This document shows, in pieces, positions 1-6,380 of a stretch of 8,138 nucleotides of DNA. The notes under the pieces are model-generated. The model worked only from the letters and a program-made list of their open reading frames with translations. It did no database searches and had not been told where the DNA came from. Source of the DNA: JASFJH01 sp050117725 (GTDB lineage: Bacteria > Pseudomonadota > Gammaproteobacteria > AKS1); the NCBI GenBank assembly GCA_050117725.1, contig JASFME010000095.1, forward strand, positions 1 through 8,138, given 5' to 3'. The first letter of the stretch is position 1, and each line of letters opens with the position of its first letter. Position numbers and translations under genes: made by a program.

Positions 1-138
1 CAGGTGTTGTGCCAGCTCCCCACCGGTTCCGGGCAGATATTTACGCTCGGCAGCATGCCGGGAGAGGGTACGCTGCGCCCACCACTGCGGGGCAAAAATG
101 AGCACGACGAGCAATACTGTGCCCAGGGCGACAATCAT
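1..138 (-). CDS. Zinc metallopeptidase (YugP/Zn_peptidase_2-like), N-terminal 46 residues only
   Basis: This is a partial gene running off the left edge of the window. Its ATG at 138-136 overlaps the TGA of the upstream kinase gene in an ATGA arrangement, which suggests translational coupling as the last visible gene of the operon. The 46 visible residues start with a hydrophobic helix (about residues 2-16) followed by PQWW and a stretch ending in LPGTGGELAQHL. From memory, this layout matches the N-terminus of the neutral zinc metallopeptidase family of YugP type: one membrane anchor, then a PGTGGELA-like segment, with the HEXXH zinc site further downstream. The zinc site lies outside the window, so catalytic competence cannot be judged. 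The product would be a membrane-anchored peptidase. The family call rests on a short stretch and is moderately sure; the reading frame is well supported by the overlap. Confidence 0.7.
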   Translation of the reverse strand, partial: MIVALGTVLLVVLIFAPQWWAQRTLSRHAAERKYLPGTGGELAQHL

Positions 139-1007
139 AATGCTGCCGACAGGCCGTCCAGGCCGGGCTGACCACACTTCATGCCCGCCAGGCGGCAGGC
201 AAATTGCAGAGCCTGTTCTACCGACTGACCGGCCAGACTGGCATGGATCCAGGCCGCGTTGAACACATCACCGGCCGCGCGCGTGTCCATCACCCGGGGA
301 GGCACCCGGGCCGGACTGTGCACAATCCGGCCGGTGGCATCCCGCGCCCAGGCACCCTGCTCACCCCAGGCGCAGACATGGATGCGCGACGCCTGTAACG
401 GCGCATACGCGGCCAGCATCTCCGCGGCACTGTCATAGCCCTGTGCCCGCGCCCAGGCACGTGAGAACAACACGTGATCAACGTATGGCAACAGGCTTTC
501 GATAACGTCGCGCGGTTTTTCGATCTCCAGTGAAATCGGCAATGCCGGATACCTCTCCCTGGCCTGCTGTAACATTTGTCGTGTCACCTCAACATTGCGC
601 CCCTCGACATGCAGCCAGTCGATCTGCGCCAGTTCAATAGCCGTTTCCGCGAGTGTCAGTTCCGGCAGATCGCGGTAGTGCAGGATCGTGCGTGAGCCGC
701 TGTGTTGATTCAGCGTAATGTGCGAGGTTGGCGTCACCGCCGCATGATGCACCGGGCAGGCCGTGTAATCGACACGGTAGTGATCCAGGTCGCGGCGGAT
801 CACATCACTCAGCGCATCATCGGCCAGTGTGCCCAGCCACTGGCAGTCATGTCCGAGCTGACTTAGCACCACCAGCGAGTTGGTCGCGTTGCCGCCGCGC
901 CACAGATACTGATCGCGTGCGCGGCATTCCTCGTCTTCGCGCGGATAGCGATCAACGACCTGCACGAGGTCGATGGTCGCGACACCGGTTGCCAGCACAC
1001 GCGCCAC
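135..1007 (-). CDS. PfkB-family sugar kinase, ketohexokinase-like
   Basis: The 290-residue product is a ribokinase/PfkB-fold kinase that should phosphorylate a sugar with ATP in the cytoplasm. Its closest recognisable relative is animal ketohexokinase (fructose 1-kinase). Shared stretches, compared from memory, include RGGNATNS (37-44), GSRTIL (104-109), HVEGRN (133-138), EKPR (163-166), VCAW (211-214) and the C-terminal DT..AGD region. By analogy with the human enzyme, D13, N40 and N43 would contact sugar and D247 would be the catalytic base. One oddity is the anion-hole motif, normally GAGD, which reads AAGD here (244-247). The start is a GTG whose first base is the last base of the Rieske stop codon (TAGTG), with an AGGA ribosome site 9 nt upstream. 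The stop overlaps the next gene. The family is certain; fructose as substrate is only an inference, and other keto- or aldosugars are possible. Confidence 0.9.
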   Translation of the reverse strand: MARVLATGVATIDLVQVVDRYPREDEECRARDQYLWRGGNATNSLVVLSQLGHDCQWLGTLADDALSDVIRRDLDHYRVDYTACPVHHAAVTPTSHITLNQHSGSRTILHYRDLPELTLAETAIELAQIDWLHVEGRNVEVTRQMLQQARERYPALPISLEIEKPRDVIESLLPYVDHVLFSRAWARAQGYDSAAEMLAAYAPLQASRIHVCAWGEQGAWARDATGRIVHSPARVPPRVMDTRAAGDVFNAAWIHASLAGQSVEQALQFACRLAGMKCGQPGLDGLSAAL

Positions 1008-1333
1008 TATTCATCATCCTGTGCGAGCCGGATCTGGCCGTGCTGTTCGATCACGGCAATCGGCTGCAGGGCATCGCCGGCACAGGGGCCGTGCACACAA
1101 TGGCCGTCCGCAATCCGGAACAGCGCACCATGCAGGGCGCACTGCAGGTATTTCCCGCTGCTATCGAGGAACTGATGCGGTAACCACTCCAGGTTCACTC
1201 CGGTATGCGGGCAACGGTTGACATAGGCATGCACGCGACCGTTACGCCGCACCACTACGATATCCCGATCCGCCGCATGTACGCCCTGAGCCTGGCCTTC
1301 ACCAAGCTCGGCAGAGTTGCATAACACCTGCAT
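1007..1333 (-). CDS. Small Rieske [2Fe-2S] domain protein
   Basis: This is a soluble single-domain Rieske ferredoxin-like protein of 108 residues, with no signal peptide or membrane segment. The cluster-binding motif is complete. Counted from this start, it has C41-P-H43 in CPHTG and C65-A-L-H68 in CALHG, with a typical spacing and a GP-type third loop (HGPCAGDAL, 81-89). It would carry electrons at fairly high potential in the cytoplasm; its partner is unknown, and there is no oxygenase subunit in view. I chose the ATG at 1333-1331 because it lies 1 nt after the YjbQ stop codon, as expected for a coupled gene. The frame also stays open upstream, with ATGs at 1348 and 1375, but those would overlap the yjbQ coding end. 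The gene ends by overlapping the kinase GTG by 1 nt. The fold is certain and the start is probable. Confidence 0.88.
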   Translation of the reverse strand: MQVLCNSAELGEGQAQGVHAADRDIVVVRRNGRVHAYVNRCPHTGVNLEWLPHQFLDSSGKYLQCALHGALFRIADGHCVHGPCAGDALQPIAVIEQHGQIRLAQDDE

Positions 1334-1334
1334 G

Positions 1335-1742
1335 TCAGTCACCCACATGTACGATGAGGCGGCGTGTCCCGCCATGGCGACGGTGTTCCCAGAGATAAAT
1401 GCCCTGCCAGGTACCCAGTACGGGGCGACCTGACAGGCAGGGTATCGACAGCGAATTCGCCGTCAGCGCGGTCTTGATGTGTGCCGGCATATCATCCGGG
1501 CCTTCATCGGTATGCGTGTACAGCGGATCGTTTTCCGCCACCAGCCGTGACAACCAGTTTTGCAGATCATGCTGCACGGCCGGATCGGCATTTTCCTGGA
1601 TAATCAGACTGGCCGAGGTGTGTTGCAAAAATACCGTACACAGACCTTCATCGATACCGGCCTTGCTGACGATTTCGGCAACCTCATGGCTAATATCGTA
1701 CAGACCCTGACCACGGGTCTGTACGGTCAGTGTTTCAATCAC
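1335..1742 (-). CDS. yjbQ: YjbQ family protein (UPF0047), secondary thiamine-phosphate synthase-like
   Basis: The 135-residue product has the normal length of the YjbQ/UPF0047 family. Its hallmark stretches are HTSASL (41-46), ENADPAVQHD (50-59), PAHIK (86-90) and GTWQGIYLWEHR (110-121). Family members are small cytoplasmic proteins. E. coli YjbQ has a weak thiamine-phosphate synthase activity that rescues thiE mutants when overexpressed, but the physiological role is not settled, so I would not infer thiamine synthesis from this gene. No other thiamine gene is visible. Translation probably starts at a GTG (1742-1740) with a weak GGAA ribosome site 7 nt upstream, 18 nt after the giant gene stops. 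The stop codon is 1 nt from the next ATG. Family assignment is firm. Confidence 0.92.
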   Translation of the reverse strand: MIETLTVQTRGQGLYDISHEVAEIVSKAGIDEGLCTVFLQHTSASLIIQENADPAVQHDLQNWLSRLVAENDPLYTHTDEGPDDMPAHIKTALTANSLSIPCLSGRPVLGTWQGIYLWEHRRHGGTRRLIVHVGD

Positions 1743-1760
1743 AACGGGTTTCCGGTTGAA

Positions 1761-4700
1761 TTAATCGCGAACGAGACGAATGCCGATATTATCAAGCTGG
1801 CTGTCCCGCGCATAGCTGTTGCGTTTGCGGGTGCGCAGATTATCGGAGGGTGTGTTATAGGCACCACCGCGCACAATGCTCATGGTGCAATCCCCGCGCT
1901 GCCACGCCGAGCCATCGGTGGGTGCGCCCTTGTAGGAGGAATTTGCGCAATCCTGGGTCCATTCCATGACATTGCCACTCATATCATGCAAGCCCAGCAC
2001 ATTCGCCTCAAAACTGCCGATCCTGGCCAGCTTGCCATCCAGCTTGCTGCCACAACCAAAACAGTTGGCCTTGCCCTCACCGAGGTCGTTGCCCCACCAG
2101 TACACGGTTTGTGCACCGGCAGCCGCGGCATATTCCCATTCGGCCTCGGTTGGCAGGCGGTACGACTTGCCGGTCTGCGCTGACAACCACTTCACATATC
2201 GCTGTGCATCGAGCCAGCTGACCTTCGTCACCGGCTGCCCGCTGTCACGGCCTTTCAGGAAACTGCTGTCACGCCCGGTGGCAGACAGGTAACGCCGGTA
2301 ATCCCCTACCGTGACCTCGTGGCGGCTCATATTGAAGGCCTGTAACGTCACGGTATGGGCTGGCCGCTCATCAAAATTGGTGGACGAACCGGGGCTGCCC
2401 ATGGTGAAGCTGCCGGCCGGGATCCTCATCATGACCGGTGCGGTGCCACCGATACGCAGGGCATCGCTGAAACTGACCGGTTTGTAACCCGATCCGATAG
2501 CCGGCGCGGCCGGCGCAGCAATTGCCGGCTCGGGTTGCGGCGCAGTCACAGGTGTAGCAGCCTGTTCCGCTATTGGCGCAGATTCCGGAACAGCTTCCGG
2601 TATATTTTCGGCCACTGGTGGTCGTGGTTGCACGACAGATGTCGGTGCCTTGTCACCGCCGGAGAAGAGGAAGAACGCCGCCACACCGGCAGCCAGCAAC
2701 ACACCGCCGATCGCGGCAATGATACCAACCGGCAGACTGCGTTTCGCAGGTTCCTGCATGGTCTCCGGCAAAACAAATCCGGACTTGACTGTCTCGCTTG
2801 CCGCCGCATCGATGAGTTTGCTGATTTCGTCATCTTCATCAAGCCGGCTTTGTTGACTGGTCGCCGTGACAACCTGCGATGAACGATCCTCACTCACGAC
2901 CAGCTCACTGTCATCGTCGATCGGAATCTCCTCGATCTCATCAATCGCGATCGGCTCTTCTTCCTCTGACTCAAGCGGTTTCTGCGCTTCAATTTCTGCG
3001 GCGATCTCTTCGATTTCGGCGAGTTCATCTTCCGGCTCTGCGGCGATCTCTTCGATCTCGGCGAGTTCATCTTCCGGCTCTGCGGCGATCTCTTCGATCT
3101 CGGCGAGTTCATCCTCCGGCTCTGCGACTATCTCTTCGATCTCCTCAGGTGCCTGTGCTTCCTCCTCAACGATAAGTTCACCCAGATCTGCAGACCCGTC
3201 AGGTTCTGCCGCAGCTGCCGCCGGCACTTCATCGGGTGTTTCTTTCAGATCGGAACGCAACTGGTTGGCTTCTTCGTGCATACGAAGGATCATCGTCTCT
3301 GCGCGTTGTTGTGCATCATCGGCTTCACTACGCAAACGATTCGCATCGTGTTCGGCCTTCTTGCGTGTCGTCTCGGCCTCTTCCTGCAGGCGTCGCACTT
3401 CCTCACGTGCCTGCTCTCGTGCCTCCTCGGCCGACTTCGATACTTCCACGGCCTCGTTACGGGCGCGTTCACGCGCAGACTCGGCTTCCTCGATCAGGCG
3501 TCGCGACTCATCTTCGGCAACCTGGCGAGACTGTTCGGCTTCCACCTTGATACGGATCGCCTCCTGCTCGGCCTGTTTGCGGCGCTCCTCGGCTTCCTGC
3601 TTGAGGCGCAAGGCCTCCTCGGCTTCAAGCCGGGCGGCGTTGGTCTCCGCTTCGAGTCGGGCAAGTTGTTCGGCATTATCTTCAGCCAGTCGTGCCATTT
3701 CAGCCTCTGCCTGCAAACGCGCAACTTCTTCTTCCGCCTTCATCCGGGCATGTTCGGCATCGGCCTTGATTTGTGCCGCCTCTTCTTCAGCAGCCAGGCG
3801 CGCTGCCTCGGCATCCGCGTGACGCTGGCGCGCCGCTTCCTCGGCATCCATCCTCACCCTGTCGGCATCGGCCTTGAGGCGGGCGGCCTCTTCCTCGGCT
3901 GCCAGCCGGCGTGCCTCTACCTCACTCATACGCCGCTTTTCTTCATCCGCACGCAACCGCGCCTGTTCGGCCTCGGCCTGTAAACGCGCCACTTCCTGCT
4001 CGGCAGCAAGACGTGCCTCTTCCTGCGAGGAGAAGAATCGGGCCGCCTCGGCCTCGGCCTCGAGACGGGCACCTTCTGCCTCGGCCAGTAACTGTGCGGC
4101 TTCCTGTTCCGCCTTGAGCCGCGCCGCTTCGGCTTCGGCAACAATTTCCGAGGCCAGTGCTTCAGAGCGTTGTCGCGTCTCTTCTTCGGCACGTCGGCGC
4201 AATTCCTCTGCCTCGCCCCGCAGGCGCCGCGCCTGTTCCTCGGCCTGATCACGGGTACGCTGTTGTTCTTCCTGCAACCGCCTGGCCTGTTCCTCGGCCT
4301 TTTGCTTGGCAGCTTCGGCCTCGGCACGCAAACGCGCACTATCCGCTTCCGCTTTGTTTCTGGCTGCCTCGGCCTCCTCGTGCAGACGCCGGGCCTCTTC
4401 CTCGGCCTTGTTGCGTGCAGCCTCCGCCTCGGCACGCATCTTCGCGGCGTCTTCATCAACGCGGTGGAGCAGTGCTTCGCGTTGCTGGCGCAGTTCTTCG
4501 AGTTCCTTGTCTGCCTGGGCCCTGGCCTGTTTGCGCTCGCTACGCAGTTTCTCGGCTTCCTCTTCTGCCTGCTTGCGTGCGGTTTCCGCCTCGGCCTTGA
4601 GATGCTCGGCTTCCTCGGTAACTGCCTTGCGCTTCTGGATTTCTTCCTGTGCCTTCTTGAAGGCCTGTTCCTGTTCCTTTTTCATTTGCGCCACGGCCTG

Positions 4701-5996
4701 CTCTGCCTTGAGACGCTTGCTGACCTCTTCCTCTGCCCTTTCACTCGCGAGAAGCTGTTCCTCGCGCATTTTTTTCAATTCATTCTCCAGTGCTTCACGA
4801 CGCCGTGCTTCTTCCTCGGCCCGTTGCACTGCGGCCGCACGCTCATCCTGCAGGGAGGTGGCCTGTTCTTCGGCCTTTTTTCGTGCTGCGGCCTGCTGGG
4901 CACTGAAATCAATCACCGCCTTGTCCGCTTTTCCTTCCTCGATGATCTCTTCTTCGACACGCTCTTCGCCGCTATAACCGCCTGCCAGTACATAGGCATC
5001 CACACCGCGCTGGCTGAGCAGAAAGGCCGCTATCGAACTGCGGGTGCCGTTATCGCAATAGGTGACATACTTGCGTGAGGTGTCGAGTCGATCGATGTTA
5101 TTACGCAACACGGACAGCGGCAGGTTCTTGCTGCCGGCAATACTGCCCCGGGTATGCTCATTGGGCAGGCGCACATCCAGCCACATGCCACCCTGTTTGA
5201 CGATCTCGGTGGCCTCATCTAAATCCACCCAGTTGATGAGCGGTGCCTTCATGAGCTGATCAAAACTTTCCTGGGGCAGGCGCATGAGGAGGCCATCGGT
5301 GATCATGGTGATCGTGGCATTGCGACGCTCACCCGATATCAGCGCCTCTTCACCAAAACTGTCGGCCGGTCCCAGTTCGGCGACTACCCTGGTCTTGCCG
5401 GAGGGTTCGGCAACGGTAACCTTGCAGCGACCCTGGCGTACGATGTAGAAATAATCGCCCTCATCGCCTTCCCTGAGTACCGTATGGCCGCTCTTGACCG
5501 GAAGCTCTTCGAGCTGCATGAACATGGCCTGGATGTTACTGGCTGGCAGATTGACGAAGGCGTCAGACTGCAGTAGCTGCGCCATCCAGTCATCTTCGTC
5601 CAGTTCATCGGTGACTTCATAGGTGTCGCTTTGCCTGGTGGTCAGGAGTTGATCCAGTAGCTGCGTATCGATACGCACGAATGTCGCGACAGCGCCCCTG
5701 GCACGTGCTGTCAACTGGCGGGGAGTATGGTGGGCAAGCGGGTAGCGCGCTGCACTCGTGCCGCCCGTGACAGACTCGATAAAACTCTTGCCGGACAGCA
5801 TATCGACCTTGCCGGATAGCAGGTAAACTGCCCGGTTATCCATATCGCCTTCATTAAACAGGGCTTCCCCCGGGGCCGCTTGCTCAATCTGCAAGTGCTC
5901 GAGTAACGCCGCAAATTTTTCATCCGGCAAGGCGCTGATCGGCACGAGACTGCGCAAGCCTTCGATCATATCTTCTTTCTTTATGACTGCACCCAT
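1761..5996 (-). CDS. Giant cNMP-binding / rhodanese / long-helix / SUMF1-like membrane protein
   Basis: This 1411-residue protein leads the operon. In order it has: a degenerate cyclic-nucleotide-binding fold (about 12-118); a second one (138-252) with a phosphate-binding cassette FGEEALISGERRNATI at 214-229, keeping the Glu and Arg expected for ligand contact; a rhodanese domain (255-345) with active loop CDNGTR and cysteine C314; a Glu/Ala/Arg/Lys-rich helix (368-917) built largely of 18-residue repeats; an acidic segment (920-1060) with three AEPEDELAEIEEIA units (958-999); a transmembrane helix (1089-1112) preceded by K1085-R1086; a Pro/Ala linker (1117-1168); and a SUMF1/FGE-sulfatase domain (1185-1411) with RLPTEAEWEYAA (1280-1291) and GLHDMSGNVMEW (1335-1346). 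The C-terminal active-site cysteines of true FGEs are absent; CFGC (1312-1315), C1350 and C1370 are the domain's only cysteines. Positive-inside logic places the N-terminal part in the cytoplasm and SUMF1 in the periplasm. The start ATG has AGGA 9 nt upstream; M10 (GAAGAT upstream) is an alternative. Domain calls are strong; the function is unknown. Confidence 0.93.
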   Translation of the reverse strand: MGAVIKKEDMIEGLRSLVPISALPDEKFAALLEHLQIEQAAPGEALFNEGDMDNRAVYLLSGKVDMLSGKSFIESVTGGTSAARYPLAHHTPRQLTARARGAVATFVRIDTQLLDQLLTTRQSDTYEVTDELDEDDWMAQLLQSDAFVNLPASNIQAMFMQLEELPVKSGHTVLREGDEGDYFYIVRQGRCKVTVAEPSGKTRVVAELGPADSFGEEALISGERRNATITMITDGLLMRLPQESFDQLMKAPLINWVDLDEATEIVKQGGMWLDVRLPNEHTRGSIAGSKNLPLSVLRNNIDRLDTSRKYVTYCDNGTRSSIAAFLLSQRGVDAYVLAGGYSGEERVEEEIIEEGKADKAVIDFSAQQAAARKKAEEQATSLQDERAAAVQRAEEEARRREALENELKKMREEQLLASERAEEEVSKRLKAEQAVAQMKKEQEQAFKKAQEEIQKRKAVTEEAEHLKAEAETARKQAEEEAEKLRSERKQARAQADKELEELRQQREALLHRVDEDAAKMRAEAEAARNKAEEEARRLHEEAEAARNKAEADSARLRAEAEAAKQKAEEQARRLQEEQQRTRDQAEEQARRLRGEAEELRRRAEEETRQRSEALASEIVAEAEAARLKAEQEAAQLLAEAEGARLEAEAEAARFFSSQEEARLAAEQEVARLQAEAEQARLRADEEKRRMSEVEARRLAAEEEAARLKADADRVRMDAEEAARQRHADAEAARLAAEEEAAQIKADAEHARMKAEEEVARLQAEAEMARLAEDNAEQLARLEAETNAARLEAEEALRLKQEAEERRKQAEQEAIRIKVEAEQSRQVAEDESRRLIEEAESARERARNEAVEVSKSAEEAREQAREEVRRLQEEAETTRKKAEHDANRLRSEADDAQQRAETMILRMHEEANQLRSDLKETPDEVPAAAAAEPDGSADLGELIVEEEAQAPEEIEEIVAEPEDELAEIEEIAAEPEDELAEIEEIAAEPEDELAEIEEIAAEIEAQKPLESEEEEPIAIDEIEEIPIDDDSELVVSEDRSSQVVTATSQQSRLDEDDEISKLIDAAASETVKSGFVLPETMQEPAKRSLPVGIIAAIGGVLLAAGVAAFFLFSGGDKAPTSVVQPRPPVAENIPEAVPESAPIAEQAATPVTAPQPEPAIAAPAAPAIGSGYKPVSFSDALRIGGTAPVMMRIPAGSFTMGSPGSSTNFDERPAHTVTLQAFNMSRHEVTVGDYRRYLSATGRDSSFLKGRDSGQPVTKVSWLDAQRYVKWLSAQTGKSYRLPTEAEWEYAAAAGAQTVYWWGNDLGEGKANCFGCGSKLDGKLARIGSFEANVLGLHDMSGNVMEWTQDCANSSYKGAPTDGSAWQRGDCTMSIVRGGAYNTPSDNLRTRKRNSYARDSQLDNIGIRLVRD
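3001..3126 (-). repeat. Three near-identical 42-bp in-frame tandem repeats (acidic)
   Basis: Three consecutive 42-bp units (3001-3042, 3043-3084, 3085-3126) differ by one base between neighbours, and all differences are synonymous. A partial fourth unit follows to about 3143. Each encodes AEPEDELAEIEEIA, lying between the long helix and the transmembrane segment of the giant protein. Near identity at the DNA level indicates recent duplication, so copy number may vary between strains without changing the frame. Confidence 0.9.
3276..4595 (-). repeat. 18-residue (54-bp) helical repeat array inside the giant gene
   Basis: Residues 468-907 of the giant protein fall into about 24 units of mostly exactly 18 residues, close to AEAEAARLKAEEEARRLx. 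Units start at residues 468, 486, 504, 522, 540, 558, 576 and 594. After an 8-residue insertion they resume at 620, 638, 656 and 674. Later units are mostly 18, with single 16-, 17- or 20-residue variants. Eighteen residues make five turns at 3.6 residues per turn, which equals one heptad plus one hendecad. The repeats are diverged at both DNA and protein level, so the array is old rather than a recent tandem expansion. Confidence 0.8.
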
Positions 5997-6380
5997 GCAT
6001 CCTGTTCCTGTGCAACTTTCGCGGGGTAGCGAGTGACGATGTATAACTTGTCAGATATACAAGTTATACATTTTCCCCGGCGTGGCCCTGTTCACAAAAC
6101 CTGACACCACTTTACACCAGCCGAAAGGTACCGTGCCGGCGGTTTTCCCGCACACTCCCGGGTTTTCCATCTCAAATACTATATTTAACAGAATTTTATA
6201 GAGGTTTTTTAACATATTTCTTTATAAAAAGATAACACGTTTCCGGCGAAGTTGAAGTCAATTCACAGGAAAAATGGCCACTCTTGTCAGCCATGTCTTA
6301 CAGTAGATACCGCCTTTACCGACTATGATAACCAGGTAATCTGGCTAGAATATGCCGCAAATGCCTCCGAGGGGAAGTGA
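5997..6380. promoter_or_regulatory. Divergent AT-rich intergenic region between the operon and mlaC
   Basis: These 384 bp separate two divergently transcribed units and must hold both promoters. The stretch 6170-6240 is markedly AT-rich and includes TTTTATA and TATAAAA in inverted orientation. I find no convincing sigma70 pair for the minus-strand operon: TATAAC-like and TATACA-like hexamers sit inside the inverted repeat at 6039-6071, but their -35 partners are poor. Candidate -10 hexamers for mlaC on the plus strand are TATGAT (about 6324) and TAGAAT (about 6345), again without good -35 elements. No gene of credible size is present here. Confidence 0.5.
6039..6071. promoter_or_regulatory. 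Perfect 13-bp inverted repeat, candidate operator of the operon
   Basis: The left arm ATGTATAACTTGT (6039-6051) and right arm ACAAGTTATACAT (6059-6071) are exact reverse complements around a 7-nt spacer. The element begins 42 bp upstream of the giant gene start and contains -10-like hexamers on the minus strand, so a bound regulator would cover the likely promoter. Arm length and perfect symmetry fit a dimeric repressor or activator site. The cognate regulator is not in the window. It could also form an RNA hairpin if transcription starts further upstream. Confidence 0.55.

Noticed and set aside
728..1183. Plus-strand 151-codon frame opposite the kinase and Rieske genes
   Set aside because: It overlaps two genes with clear family motifs on the other strand and has no recognisable features.
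1007..1375. Longer Rieske start at 1375
   Set aside because: It would overlap yjbQ by 41 nt and adds residues without family resemblance; the ATG at 1333 fits the operon spacing better.
3001..3143. CRISPR-like direct repeats
   Set aside because: The units are contiguous with no unique spacers and are exactly in frame within a protein; they encode identical acidic peptides.
2866..3822. 318-codon plus-strand frame rich in Ser and Ala
   Set aside because: It is the antisense shadow of the Glu/Ala-rich repeats of the giant gene; its composition is low complexity and has no domain or ribosome site.
3276..5078. Several long plus-strand frames opposite the helix region
   Set aside because: Antisense of a biased-composition gene naturally lacks stop codons. 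The giant frame has recognisable domains on both sides of this stretch, so it is the real gene.
6039..6071. Inverted repeat as a transcription terminator
   Set aside because: No gene on either strand ends next to it, the stem is AT-rich, and there is no T-run on the minus strand; an operator is more likely.
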